Origin: Saururus chinensis
Taxonomy: Eukaryota > Streptophyta > Magnoliopsida > Piperales > Saururaceae
Length of the DNA stretch: 64,000 nt
Direction of reading: 5' to 3'
NCBI GenBank assembly: GCA_035235625.1
Contig: CP141142.1
Coordinates: 26,050,995 to 26,114,994, forward strand
A model generated the notes under the pieces. That model ran no database searches. It saw only the letters and a list, made by a program, of their open reading frames with translations, and was not told the origin of the DNA. This document shows, piece by piece, positions 54,430 to 64,000 of the stretch (position 1 is the first letter of the stretch; the number at the start of each line of letters is the position of its first letter). A program made the translations under genes and the position numbers.

Positions 54430-54667
54430 AATCATGTTTTGTTTTAATTTTGTCATTTAAAAGGACGAAATCAATTTAAAATCATGTTTTGTTTTAATTT
54501 TGTCATTTGGAATGACAAAATCAATTAAACTTAAAAAAAACCATGTAGGTGTCAACGCTTAGCTTGCGTCTATGTGGCCAAAACCAACATCACTTTGGGA
54601 AATATTTTTCAAATTAAGTTATTTTGATAATTATTTTTTTAAAAATATTATTTAAATAAATTTCCCC
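54430..54667 (-). repeat. Right long inverted repeat of the 48.9-54.7 kb element
   Basis: Read inwards from 54667 it starts GGGGAAATTTATTTAAATAA. The inner part has GACAAAATTAAAACAAAACATGATTT repeated twice in about 55 bp. Confidence 0.65.
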
Positions 54668-54676
54668 TTAAAAAAG

Positions 54677-54850
54677 TATATAAATAATATTTAAAGGATT
54701 ACCAAAATAGTAGAGATGAAAATATTTACCTTAGTGCACAATTTTTTATAAAAAAATTTGTAATGATTTTGTCCTTTTAAGTGCAACTTAACTTTGATTT
54801 CGTCCTTTTAAATGATGAAATCAATTCTATTAACTACTCGGCATGCCCCA
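54677..54850 (+). repeat. Candidate left end of the MuDR-like element
   Basis: AT-rich outer part, then ATTTTGTCCTTTTAAGTG and ATTTCGTCCTTTTAAATGATGAAAT. It lacks the GGCCACATAG block of its relatives. Confidence 0.4.
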
Positions 54851-55449
54851 TCTCTTCCACCTTGCGTTATCTGCCATTCAGCTCTTCCACCCCTCTTTCT
54901 GTCATTCCATCTTTTCCACCCTTCCTCAACCAATCTTCATCGTCATCTAGCTCATCTTCCCACTCCCGATCACTTTCCCACTCTTGCCCTACCCTGTCCA
55001 AGGAAAGGCTCGTGCTTTCATTGCCTTTCCCTCCTCTACTATTCTCTCCAGGGTTTGGTCAGTGAAGCTTAAATTTGACATTTAACTTTATATGATTGTA
55101 AGAAGATTTTGTATATGAGGTAATGGCTTTCAGTTTATGTGTGAGTAATTTATTTTTTTCATCGATGTGGAGGTGCTTTCGTGGTGATATTTTACTTCGG
55201 TTTTCCTCTTCCAAGTTGTAAAATAAATTTGTTTGAAGTGTTTAGCTTCAATTAGGCTTAACATCTTGGCTTCACTTTTGGGTCTGATGCAAGTTTTGTC
55301 AATGACATTTCATTTTAGTACTTGCTTTTGTGTTTTGTATTATGTATGTAAGCCTTTTTATCAAAGAAATTATGTGAAGTAGTGCTTTTTTTTAAATTGA
55401 TGAAGGATGCTATGATTTTCCCTTTTTTGTACGCTTAATACGAACTCAA
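54851..55449. other. Subterminal stretch without a supported gene
   Basis: 54850-55070 is pyrimidine-rich with an open frame rich in Ser and Pro; it could be a 5' UTR-like or captured piece. The remainder is AT-rich without coding signal. Confidence 0.35.
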
Positions 55450-55640
55450 GAGTATTTTGTAAGAAGTTTACTCTAGATGTATATAAACTTCTTAAAATTT
55501 GCCTTTATCTGACTGATGGAAAATCAATGGTAGAAGTGTGGAGGGAGAAAAACTTCAAGCACGGCCTTTTGAAGGCCTTTATGTTGATCTGAGATGATTG
55601 TGACATGTGTCATACCCATAAGTACCTTCTCCCTAATTTG
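55450..55640 (-). pseudogene. MuDR-like transposase, catalytic part, downstream of the solo LTR
   Basis: On the minus strand the frame directly after the LTR target site reads IREKVLMGMTHVTIISDQHKG, then GLQKAVLEVF and QIKANFKKF. This is the region around the second catalytic Asp of MULE transposases (ISD-x-x-x-GL, then AVxxVFP and the C...H motif). Stops follow, and recognisable sequence ends near 55450. Confidence 0.82.
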
Positions 55641-58600
55641 TGTTACATCTGGGAATTTAAAAAAATTCCTGGAGTCGTCGATGGGAAATTAGGGTGTTGG
55701 ACCCCTTAACCTTCTCATGAGAATAACTTGATCATCAATTAGAAGTGATGGCTAAATCCTATATAGATGGAGAGTAGATAGAAAGAGCTTTGAAACGCCA
55801 CCAAGAATGCTTGAATCAAAGTTTGGATGAGGGAGATATGGCTATTTGAAGTTGATCATATTGCGCAGGGCCCATTTACCCAAATTTGATGCTTAAATTA
55901 GCCGTTTAAGTTGCTATACAGACCTGATTAATTAGTACTTCAAAATTATATTTTAAGGGCCTAATTAAGTGGCCTAATTGGGGAGTCCTAGCCCAACTCT
56001 TAGAAATATTAGGGTTTCTAATCTCTACGCATATAAAAAGATAATTAGGGCTCTTAGGGGGGGAGCTTGGGGGTGAGGGGAGAAGAACACGATTTTCCAG
56101 CGAGGATTTGGCGAAGGTGGATCGACGACAACTCGGCCATTGAGGTAGGATTTTGAGTCAAGATTATTGGGAAATTTGTTAACTAATTTTAATGGAAATA
56201 GAAAATTTTGCAAAATATTGTTTGCGTACTAATTTTCGGTCGTCGGCCCAGTCGTAAGACAAGCGCCATACCGGCCCTAGCCGTGGTAGCCCTGACCCTG
56301 GCCGCAGTGGCCCTGGCACCAGCAGCCTTCGTAGTGGCACATTCAGCTGCCATTGTGCAGGCTGCCGTGTTGTCACAGAGAAAAAAAAAGGAGATCAGTG
56401 CAGCGGCGCGGCGTGGCGCAGCCCCTGGCCGAAGGCGGGTTCTGGGTTGCCGAAATTGCCTCCTAGTGGCGATCCGGTCAAGCGAAGCCCATCAATAGGC
56501 CATTGTGGCCTGCCTTCATGGTGCCTCCTGTGGATAAAAAAAAGGAAAGATGCCCCTTTCTGCCTCGGCAAGCAACCAGACGGCGGCAAGGCTGGGTTGG
56601 TCAGAATCGCCACCAGGCGAAGATCCATTCTGCCCAACCCTCGCCGCACAACGGCGGCTTGGGGTGCCCCATCTAGAGGCCAGTGGCTAATCAGCCTTTG
56701 ACCGGCTATGAAGAAGATGACCTGCTAATTCTTCGGTCATTCTGCCAATTCATCGACACAAGCAACTCTGGACTATTCGAGGCCGGGTGACCCGACCTGT
56801 TTGGCTCTGAGTTTAAAAAAAAAAGTGAACCGGGTCTAGTTCGGTGGGATAAAAATGTTAAAACAACTTTAGAAAATTACTTATGGATCTAGAGAGGGGT
56901 GGGAGTGTCCTGGCCAAGTTTGGGAAAAAATCGCAATGACTATAAAATGACCCTTTTACCCTTGTAGATAAATTGTCATGTAAAAACCACTTACCCAACT
57001 TCTTGGCTCCAATTCAAGGGGCTATAAGTTGATTTAAAAATTGGAAAAATTATCAGTGAGATTTTAATGGGTAACCGAATTATAGACCAAACCACAAAGT
57101 ATAGAAAAATCCTAGTGAGTGGGTAATTGATATTCTTGCCCCTAGGATTAATAGTAAACCGTTAAGTCAACTTGCGTCAGTTCAAGGGGTTCATGACCCC
57201 GTCACATGCCAGGAAAATTATACAGAGTCTATGAAGTCGAGTAGTACCCTTGAGTTAAATTTTGGACCCATTAGATTTCAATAAGGCCTTAAAACAAATG
57301 ATAGAAATACCACTTTGAGTGGACCCGCCCACATTCGTGTGAATGGAAGCGCGAGATAGTTTGAGAGTGGAGCCTCCTAAGAGGATAATTACTTAAAATA
57401 AATAAAAGGGTAGTGAGGTAACCAAATGACCCAAGGGAGGGTACCATACCCTTGGTGGAAGAATTACCCGAATTCCCTTAAGGGCAGTTTGTTCCATTTC
57501 TGCCAAAACTAATAACCTAACTAATAAGTGTTAGGGTATGCCATAGTGATGTTAAATGGCTTCAAAACGAAGGGGTATGACCAGTAAGTGACACAAAGAC
57601 CTTGTCAGGTCATAGTGTCAAGGGAAACAAGGGGAATAACCCTAATTCTCAGGGTTTAAGACAGTGCATTACATGTGTCTGCAACGCAATGAAGAAATCC
57701 ACTAGGTTATTATATACATAACTTGTGTGATGCATTAGAGTTGGTCACACTCTTGGGCTTGAATTCATTGAGTCCTAGCCCTGAAAATGAGTGCAATGGG
57801 CCTTCGTTTATTATTTATGAACTTGTATATCTGCATATTATTTATGTTGCATGCTTTTGTTATTGATGTGTTAAGTTATATCAATAACGTAAGGTTAATA
57901 AAGACTAATGAAGAGATATTTGTTATTGGATTGGGGGGAGAACAACTAAACATAGAATTTTAACTTGGTTAATGAATTGAGGGTGGTTATGGGATGTTCT
58001 TTGAGTCATAGCTTAGTGGATTAACTATTTATTGGGGCGATTCACAAGGTGAAGAGGACCCAAATGGTTGGGCAAAATACTTGGCCAGATGATAATCATC
58101 TAGTTTAAGTTTTGAATGTTTGGGGGATTCAATGGTCATAAGGACATAAGACTTCTATGGTTGCATTTGTAATGTCTTAGAATACATTTATCCCAGAGTT
58201 GGGGAATGGTGGAGATTGCGATATGCTTCTTCATTGCCATGACAATTTGGGTATTGACCAGAGGGTCTTTACCGTGGATCTCCCACAGGCCTTCCCAAGA
58301 CCATATAGTATGTATAAAAAGTGGAGTTGTATGAGCATCATGGAAGGCTTGTGCTTCTCATCAATCTGTATCCATGAGCACAGTTGAGACCCTCTTCTCC
58401 AAATTCATGGCAGGCTATTGAGAGCCCTAGGGATTTTGGTCAAGCTACTGTTAAGCAGTCTACTCCATTGATGGAGTCCTCTATCTGGAGATTTCTCGAG
58501 GGGCGAGTTATTTTTGAGTGAATACATATTTGATAATATTAATTATGGAACAAGGGTTGTGAAATAATTAATAACACTGTTTGATATTACTTGTTTAATT

Positions 58601-59237
58601 AGATAAGTGGAACAATTAAAGGGCTTGTATAAAATGTAGGTTGAAAATACGTAAGCATTGCATGTGTGATGTAATGCTTCTTAGGATAGTGTAGTTTCTA
58701 GGCAAAACTACGTCTAGATCCGATCTTGTTGGAAACATTGGAGATGTTGTCTGATGAGTATGTAGGCAACTAACATCGGGTGATGTTGCCCAATTTGAAA
58801 AATATTAATTAATATTTTTTTCTTTTTGAAGCACTTCTCCTGAAGGCGGAGAGGTTCCATTGTTGTTGTTGTGGTTCTTTGGTTTGGTTGGTTGCAGATT
58901 CTCTAGGTGACGTCAAGTGAAACTAGGAGGCGAGCACAAGATGAAGTTCCTCGTTTCTACAATTATGGTATGTAGTGTATCTTTAGCGTGAGAGTCAACT
59001 TGTTATTTATTTTTAGACAGAGGATGGACTTGTACTTAGATGGATGAGCTGTTCTTATAGAATTTTGAGACGTGTAATGATATCATATGGTTTGATATTC
59101 ATATTTGTGAACCCCAGTTATCATGACCTAGATATTTAATCAAATGGTTTGTTTTGTATTTAAGAAAGAAAAAAAAATTCTTGTGCCTTATTGTTCGTGC
59201 TATTTGAAAAAAAGTTTTAAAAATCCAGATCGTGACA
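55641..59237 (+). mobile_element. Solo LTR (family C, 3.6 kb) inside the MuDR-like transposase gene
   Basis: It starts TGTTACATCTGGG and ends CAGATCGTGACA, with a perfect ATTTG duplication (55636-55640 and 59238-59242). It is colinear with the family C LTR at 20738-23985 and somewhat longer. A TATA box (ATATAAAAA) is at 56031-56039. Removing it joins the transposase reading frame without a shift, which confirms the ends. GC-rich open frames near 56210-56700 match the GC-rich part of the other copy in position but not in readable protein. Confidence 0.96.
56031..56039 (+). promoter_or_regulatory. TATA box in the family C solo LTR
   Basis: ATATAAAAA, 390 bp into the LTR, followed by AATTAGGGC; the other copy has TATAAAAG with GATTAGGGC at the same place (21127). 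Confidence 0.6.
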
Positions 59238-60441
59238 ATTTGACTTAACAACCATTTCTAATTAGAGTAATTCTCCTTTGATACCCCAAAAGCTAGAAGA
59301 AATAACCCTTTATTCCCAAATGTAGCCATTGCTGGCATAAGAAATTCAGGATACTTTCCACACAAATGAGTAGCATTGATACCATCACCGAGATGCAATG
59401 TCTAAACCCCAATATAGATGGCCCAAATGCACGCTACCTTCAACTTCATCAAATTCCAACTCATATACGGTATTGCGATTCACATCTTGTATTGCCTTGA
59501 GGTTCATTGACAATAATTTGTATGATTTAGCCCAATTCCCATAAATGGCTTTTATGGCCATATTCCTTGCCGCCTATGCCTTTTTATAAGAAATGTCCAC
59601 ATGGAACCACTCCTTCATTCATTGAATAAAATTACCTGGTGTGAGAGTTAATTCAGCTTAGATGGCAGACATTATGACCTTGAAAACATACAATGCGCTA
59701 TATTGTCTATGATTAGTGTTAAGTTGGGCATTCCTATAAGTGTGGTCATCACCGTATGTCTTACAATTTAAAGTAGCCTACACTCCTCTTCATTGATCCA
59801 TGAACTCTCCAGGGGTAAGCACTATCAATGCACTCAACTATATATTCTGATGTATTTGTACATAGAATCTTGTATTGGACATGATTCCTAATTGAAAACT
59901 CTCTAAAAGCTGTGAAGAATGCCTTTTTATCCTCGTATATTCGTCCAACATATAACTCTTCTTCACTCTATTGCTCTAAATCCATACCCTTATTAACTGC
60001 CTCATCTATTTGCTCATATGTGATATGTGCATAGATTGGCTCCTCCTCATCATAACAGAGCTTATCATCATCAACATTCATGTCACTTGGAGCAATTTCA
60101 TTGTCTACCGCATCACTCCCCTCACCATCAGCCATCTGTTGAGTACTTTCCTCGCCTCTAATACCTTCTTCGTTCATACTATACTCCTTATCACTAGCTT
60201 TGCCATTATTATCTTCACCTTCATTGGCCTCATTCATATCAACTTCATCATCCTGAACATGAGCTCCCCTACACATAAATAAGACACATGTATTGAATTT
60301 CGTGTTACATAAAAACTTGTTCCATAACTGAAATTGCTTTATAAATATATAATTCACCTTGGATTGAATGGTCCAACATCTGTAAAACCAACACCTATGT
60401 AGGGGTAATGAATGACCATCGAGGTTTGTGTTCCAAACCAT
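59238..60441 (-). pseudogene. MuDR-like transposase, N-terminal part, upstream of the solo LTR
   Basis: The 60441-59968 frame holds an acidic segment (DDEVDMNEANEGED and similar), as in plant MULE N-termini. Below it the minus strand reads VLGRIYEDKKAFFTAFREFSIRN and YKILCTNTSEYIVECID, then HTYRNAQLNTNHRQYSA, DISYKKA, KAIYGNWAKSYKLL and NTVYELEFDEVEG. These follow the order of the MuDR N-terminal domain and the start of the catalytic core (zinc-binding CPW reduced to AYPW). Stops and frame changes are frequent. At the left it runs into the solo LTR after KWLLSQ. Confidence 0.83.
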
Positions 60442-61319
60442 GTACTGCCTTGTGGCATTCCAAGTCTAACTGTCTCATGTGCATGAGATGTGTGCTTTAC
60501 GTATTACACACCATATTTGTAGCCATTTCCATGTTTTACAATTTTCCCACCATGACAAAACATAAAACTAATCATTTCTCCTACCATGTCTACTCACATA
60601 ATTTATAACAAATAGATAAATCCCAAATTGTAATATTGAGTTCTAGATCCCAAATTGTGATTTGAGTTCCCTAATCATCAAACACAACATCTCGAAAACA
60701 AATACATGATAAAACTAATCATTCAATAAAAATATCACAAAACTTCACATGTATGGATAGATCCAATGCGCAGTTCAAGTTAAATGAACTTGCAAATGCA
60801 TAACAAATGAACAAATTATGAGTTACAAGCTACATATAATTGTAAATGAATAGATCAAATACATGACAACAAATCATAATTGCATCAACAATGATGAAAC
60901 AAAATACAGTAATTGCAAAACAGATCATGCATCACACAACCATATACTAAGATACTTGAGCGGGAGGGAGAATTGAAGAATCAAACAATGACAAAGGGAT
61001 GGAGGGAGTGAGGGAGGGAGATTCTCATTTAGAGGAATGTCTTGTGGTGCATTGGTGGAGGATGGGCAGAAGAAGTGGACTATAGGGTTGGCGGCACATT
61101 GGCTTATCATTCTTCGCGAATCAGAGGGTTGGGTGTCTCTGGTGGGTCGTATGTGATGGCAGGAAGGCTAGAGTGAGGCACCTCTAACGTTAGGGCAAAG
61201 CATCTATGGCGGTAGACAAAGCATTTTTGGAGGTGGGTTGCTAGTGTGGAGCTTCTAGGGTGGTGTGTATGCATAGCTAAGTGCAAATATGAAAGAAGAG
61301 GTCTATGCATTTTAAAAGA
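60442..61319. other. Right subterminal region of the MuDR-like element
   Basis: AT-rich to 60950, then a GGGAGGGAG-rich part with short minus-strand open frames (such as 61310-61107) without similarity. No gene is supported. Confidence 0.4.
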
Positions 61320-61610
61320 ACCGCCAAAAATTCAACACTTTGAGTTATGAAATTACATTTTGTTATTCTAAAGGATGAAGTATAGTAGACATAGTCAGTG
61401 TTTTGTTCCCAATACTTCTTTTATTAATTTCATCCTTTTTAAATGACGCAATCCATGGAAATGATAAAATAAGAAATATAAAAAAGCCACATGCTAATGT
61501 TGCCACAGCATGTCAAAACACTTATTTGGTAATTAATTTTTTATTCTTTTATTTTTAATTATTTCTCTTAATAATATTTTTAATAAAAAAATTATTAAAA
61601 TAATATATTT
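61320..61610 (-). repeat. Candidate right end of the MuDR-like element
   Basis: Reading inwards from 61610: an AT-rich block, then GTGTTTTGACATGCTGTGGC, GCATGTGGC, and CATTTAAAAAGGATGAAATT. It follows the same plan as the 48883 and 54667 ends but is more diverged. Confidence 0.45.
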
Positions 61611-61619
61611 GGTACCTTT

Positions 61620-64000
61620 TGTAATGCCCCTGATTTTTCTACTATTTTTTTGTATTTTTTGCTATTTTTCTGGTTATTTTCATCAGGAAAAATAACACTT
61701 CAGTGTATTAGTATTTATGTATTTCCCCGGTATTTGTACCTATAGAGTCGGGTGTGGGGTTCAGTTGTAGGCCATGGGCTTCGCTGCACGCTTACGGTGC
61801 AAATTTTAGAGGTACAACACGTAAACAATAAGTGAAGGCATGTTGAGGATGTAGATGGAAAAATAAAAAAGATATTTAAGTATTGAATGGATCGACACAT
61901 TTCAGAGAATTCACAATGTCCAGAAACATTCCAGACATCCAGTAGTTTTGTGAGAAAACTCGAGTGAGATTCTGGTTGCTCCGTTCTCCCTCCTCCATCG
62001 TCTGATTCTATCGGTTCTTGCCAGGATCCTCTTTACCTCACTGCCACAAGTCTGTAGGTATCTAATATGACCGCCACCATGGCCTCTTCACTCCTCCACA
62101 AAGTACCGGACTTTTCTTTGGTTTTTCTCCCTTCTTATTCTCGTCTTTGAGCCGTGGGGTTGCAATTTTGATATTGTTTGTGGCCGCCCTCAACTAGACT
62201 TATGTTTGTTTGGCCGCTAAGAACCCACAGGCACAAGGTAGAGCCACTGCCATTCTTTCTTTGCACCGCTATGAGCTACCGGTACTTTGGTTAGGTTTTG
62301 TTTATATTTTCATCTCACTGTCCGTGACTTTTTTAGACAGCGGTGTTTCCGGTCGTCGTCCGTCCATCGGACGGACTCCAGTCAAACTCCATCCAGCGTA
62401 CCTCGACCCAGTGTCTATTAGGGGTTGCCATTAGGGCTGTTAATAGGTAACCATTTACCCGCCTCACCCACTCACCCGATTTAAAATTCCTGGGCGGGTA
62501 ATTAATAAATGGGTAAAGGGAAAACTAAGTGGGTAATTTTACCCGCCCATTTATTATGTGGGTAGGGTATGGGTAACCCCTTATCCATACCCGATACTCA
62601 TTACCTGCTTTAATATATATAAAAAGTGTGTATCTTGTAGCATTTTCGTACAATGAGCTAGAGAATTTAGATTAATAGAAACATCTTTGAGTCTTGGTTT
62701 TTTTAATTATTTAAGTTTATATAAGGTGTTAGATTCTTATTATGTTTTATTTCTTTATACGAATTGTGAGATCCTTATAAGTTTATATTGGATTGAATTT
62801 TTTGTACTTTTGATAGACTTTTAACATATATATTTGTTATTATTTTTATTTATTAATTGGTTAGTCATTTACCCATTACCCGCCTATTTACCCGATGGGT
62901 AATGGACAATGGGTAGGGTATGGGCAAAGAATGTGAAAATGGGTAGGGTATGGGTAAAATTTTTGGAAGTGGGTATGGATATGGGTAAAGCCTTACCCGA
63001 CCCATACCCTACCCATTGACAGCCCTAGTTGTCGTTTCTGACCCTGCTTCGCCCTATTGTCTTGCTCCGCCCGATTAGACCCTTTACGTCTTGGGTCGTT
63101 GGCATCGGCGAGCTATGTGCTATTTGACCATCGTGGGCTCTACCCCGGCTCGGCGACAGCAAGGCCCAGCCCCACTTGGCCAATTACACCTCCACCCGGA
63201 ATGGGCCGCTTGTCTTTATCCTATACCGTGCGAGATGCACAGCTGCCCGCACCAAATGTGTTGGTTGTGGGTGGCAATTGGTGATGTCATTGGTTCAATT
63301 GGCCACCACTTCCTGGCCTTAGCTCTATTTCCCCTTTGTGGGCCTTGGGCCGCCACTGTCCGACCCATCTCCCCCTAGAGTGGTACTTTTTGGCTGCGTG
63401 TGCATGTGGCCACACATGTGTTTTTGGGTTTAGGCGCCGTATTTGTGCCCGCTAACCGTCATATGGCTCTACCACCAAATGGAGTTGACATCAGAGTCCT
63501 CGACCACCTCTCCTTCGTCCTCGAGCATCACCACCTTTGGGTGCTGTCCATTGCCGATTTCGACATCTTGCAGTAGGCCAAGTATTTCTCAGCTGTCAGC
63601 TGACCTTCATTGAGTGCGCTGCTACTTCCGGTCACACCTGCCACTCGATGGAATGACCCTTCTCCCAGCTGCCCCTAGTGTGCCACCATGGATCACGGAT
63701 TTTTCCACAACTTCTGGCACTTTCTAAACCCTCGGGGCAGCAACTTCTCAGCTAGGCAATGCTTTTGGCCACCAATTTCTCTGCCAATGCTACCACCGTC
63801 GTGTGCTTGCCATCAAACGTCATGATTACAAGGTAGGGGAGCTTTGAACACGTAATTTCATGATAGCATGCTTTGAATGAGTAGTAGCATGCTAGGACTA
63901 GATAATTGAATGCTATGGATGTTAGATTATGATCCATTTGCATAATGTAAGAGGATGAATTATGCCATGTTGAAATGTATATGATATGCATGTTGGCTGT
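61620..64000 (+). mobile_element. Start of a family D LTR, cut by the window edge
   Basis: It starts TGTAATGCCCCTG. It matches the 4.8-kb LTR at 24163 in GAGTCGGGTGTGG...GGCCATGGGC (61746 on) and in TTTCATGATAGCATGCTTTGA and GAGTAGTAGCATGCTAGGA (63857 on). A hAT-type element interrupts it at 62432-63027. The expected left target duplication is CCTTT (61615-61619); the right end lies outside. Whether it is solo or part of a full element cannot be told. Confidence 0.85.
62432..63027. mobile_element. Non-autonomous hAT-type element, 596 bp
   Basis: The ends are TAGGGCTGTTAATAGG and, reversed, TAGGGCTGTCAATGGG, a terminal inverted repeat of the plant hAT type. GTTGCCAT (62424-62431) and GTTGTCGT (63028-63035) form an 8-bp duplication with two transition differences. 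The interior is AT-rich with many (A/T)GGGTA(A/G)GG(G/T) motifs near both ends and no coding capacity. Confidence 0.87.

Larger units (their letters stand above)
48883..54667. mobile_element. DNA element with long inverted ends, non-autonomous, filled with copia relics
   Basis: The left end (48883 to about 49120) and the reverse complement of 54430-54667 share ATTTAAATAATATTTTT, AAATATTTYCC-like text, TTTTGGCCACATAG(A/G)CGC, a TTTTTTAA run and TTTTGTC(C/A)TT(T/C) blocks in the same order. TTAAAAAAG occurs at 48874-48882 and 54668-54676, a 9-bp match of Mutator size but A-rich; the left end lacks the GGGG seen at the right end, so boundaries are provisional. Inside are a Tork-type relic (minus), the copia copy at 50816-54196 (plus) and no transposase. 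It may be a long-TIR MULE. Confidence 0.55.
54677..61610 (-). mobile_element. Probable MuDR-like MULE, ends diverged, split by a solo LTR
   Basis: A transposase relic on the minus strand (60441-59238, then 55640 to about 55450) defines it. The right end (61320-61610) has the AT-rich outer part, AAGCCACATGCTAATGTTGCC and ATTTCATCCTTTTTAAATGACG blocks seen in the 48883/54667 ends. The left end is taken as 54677, where TATAAATAATATTTAAAGG, ATTACCAAAATAG and two GTCCTTTTAA(G/A)TG blocks match in the opposite sense. No clean 9-bp duplication was found; the large LTR at 61620 inserted just beyond the right end. Boundaries are provisional. Confidence 0.5.

Noticed and set aside
59968..60441. Acidic 157-residue frame as an independent host gene
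   Set aside because: It continues downstream into MuDR-type transposase text on the same strand and fits a transposase N-terminus.

Overview
This is plant nuclear DNA, almost certainly from an angiosperm. It holds one gene recognisable by protein similarity, a chloroplast-type mTERF protein (14902-15882, +), in about 64 kb of nested transposable elements. Lineages of Ty1/copia, Ty3/gypsy chromovirus, TRIM, Mutator-like (MULE) and hAT type are all present, most of them decayed. The plant species cannot be named from the sequence.

Layout. (1) 1-11309 is a four-layer nest. A minus-strand copia element (its gag lies off the left edge) was hit by a plus-strand solo LTR (246-9441). A minus-strand solo LTR of the same family (274-7550, target duplication CATCT) then entered the first 28 bp of that LTR. 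A nearly complete Reina-like chromovirus (1659-7000, minus) entered the second LTR. (2) 11310-14901 holds a gypsy integrase relic, AT-rich DNA and a miniature three-LTR TRIM array (13781-14296, duplication GTTAA) less than 1 kb upstream of the mTERF start codon. (3) 14902-15882 is the mTERF6/PDE191-like gene, open and apparently intact. (4) 18474-29473 is a 2.9-kb solo LTR that itself contains a 3.25-kb solo LTR (20738-23985, TAGCA) and a 4.8-kb solo LTR (24163-28975, TTTAC). (5) 29474-35404 is unannotated, old repeat-like DNA. (6) 35410-41515 is a complete but broken Ale/Retrofit-like copia element (minus, TTTCT) with a solo LTR in its leader. (7) 42168-48742 is a MULE whose broken FAR1/MULE transposase ends in an uninterrupted OTU-type cysteine protease domain. 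(8) 48883-54667 is a second element with long inverted ends, filled with two copia relics. (9) 54677 to about 61610 looks like a third, MuDR-like element; its transposase reading frame is split by a 3.6-kb solo LTR (55641-59237, ATTTG), and reading resumes in frame across the insertion. (10) 61620 to the right edge is the start of another large LTR, carrying a 596-bp hAT-type element (62432-63027).

The working parts are few: the mTERF gene, which would act in plastid gene expression, and possibly the OTU reading frame. The rest records insertion, LTR-LTR recombination (many solo LTRs, no internal regions of their families) and decay, with several stop codons best explained by C-to-T changes at CAG. 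The most interesting structural signals are paired hairpins in the copia leader with compensatory changes between two copies, a set of GC-rich palindromes flanking the MULE-OTU gene on both sides, and the nested insertions dated relative to each other by target duplications.
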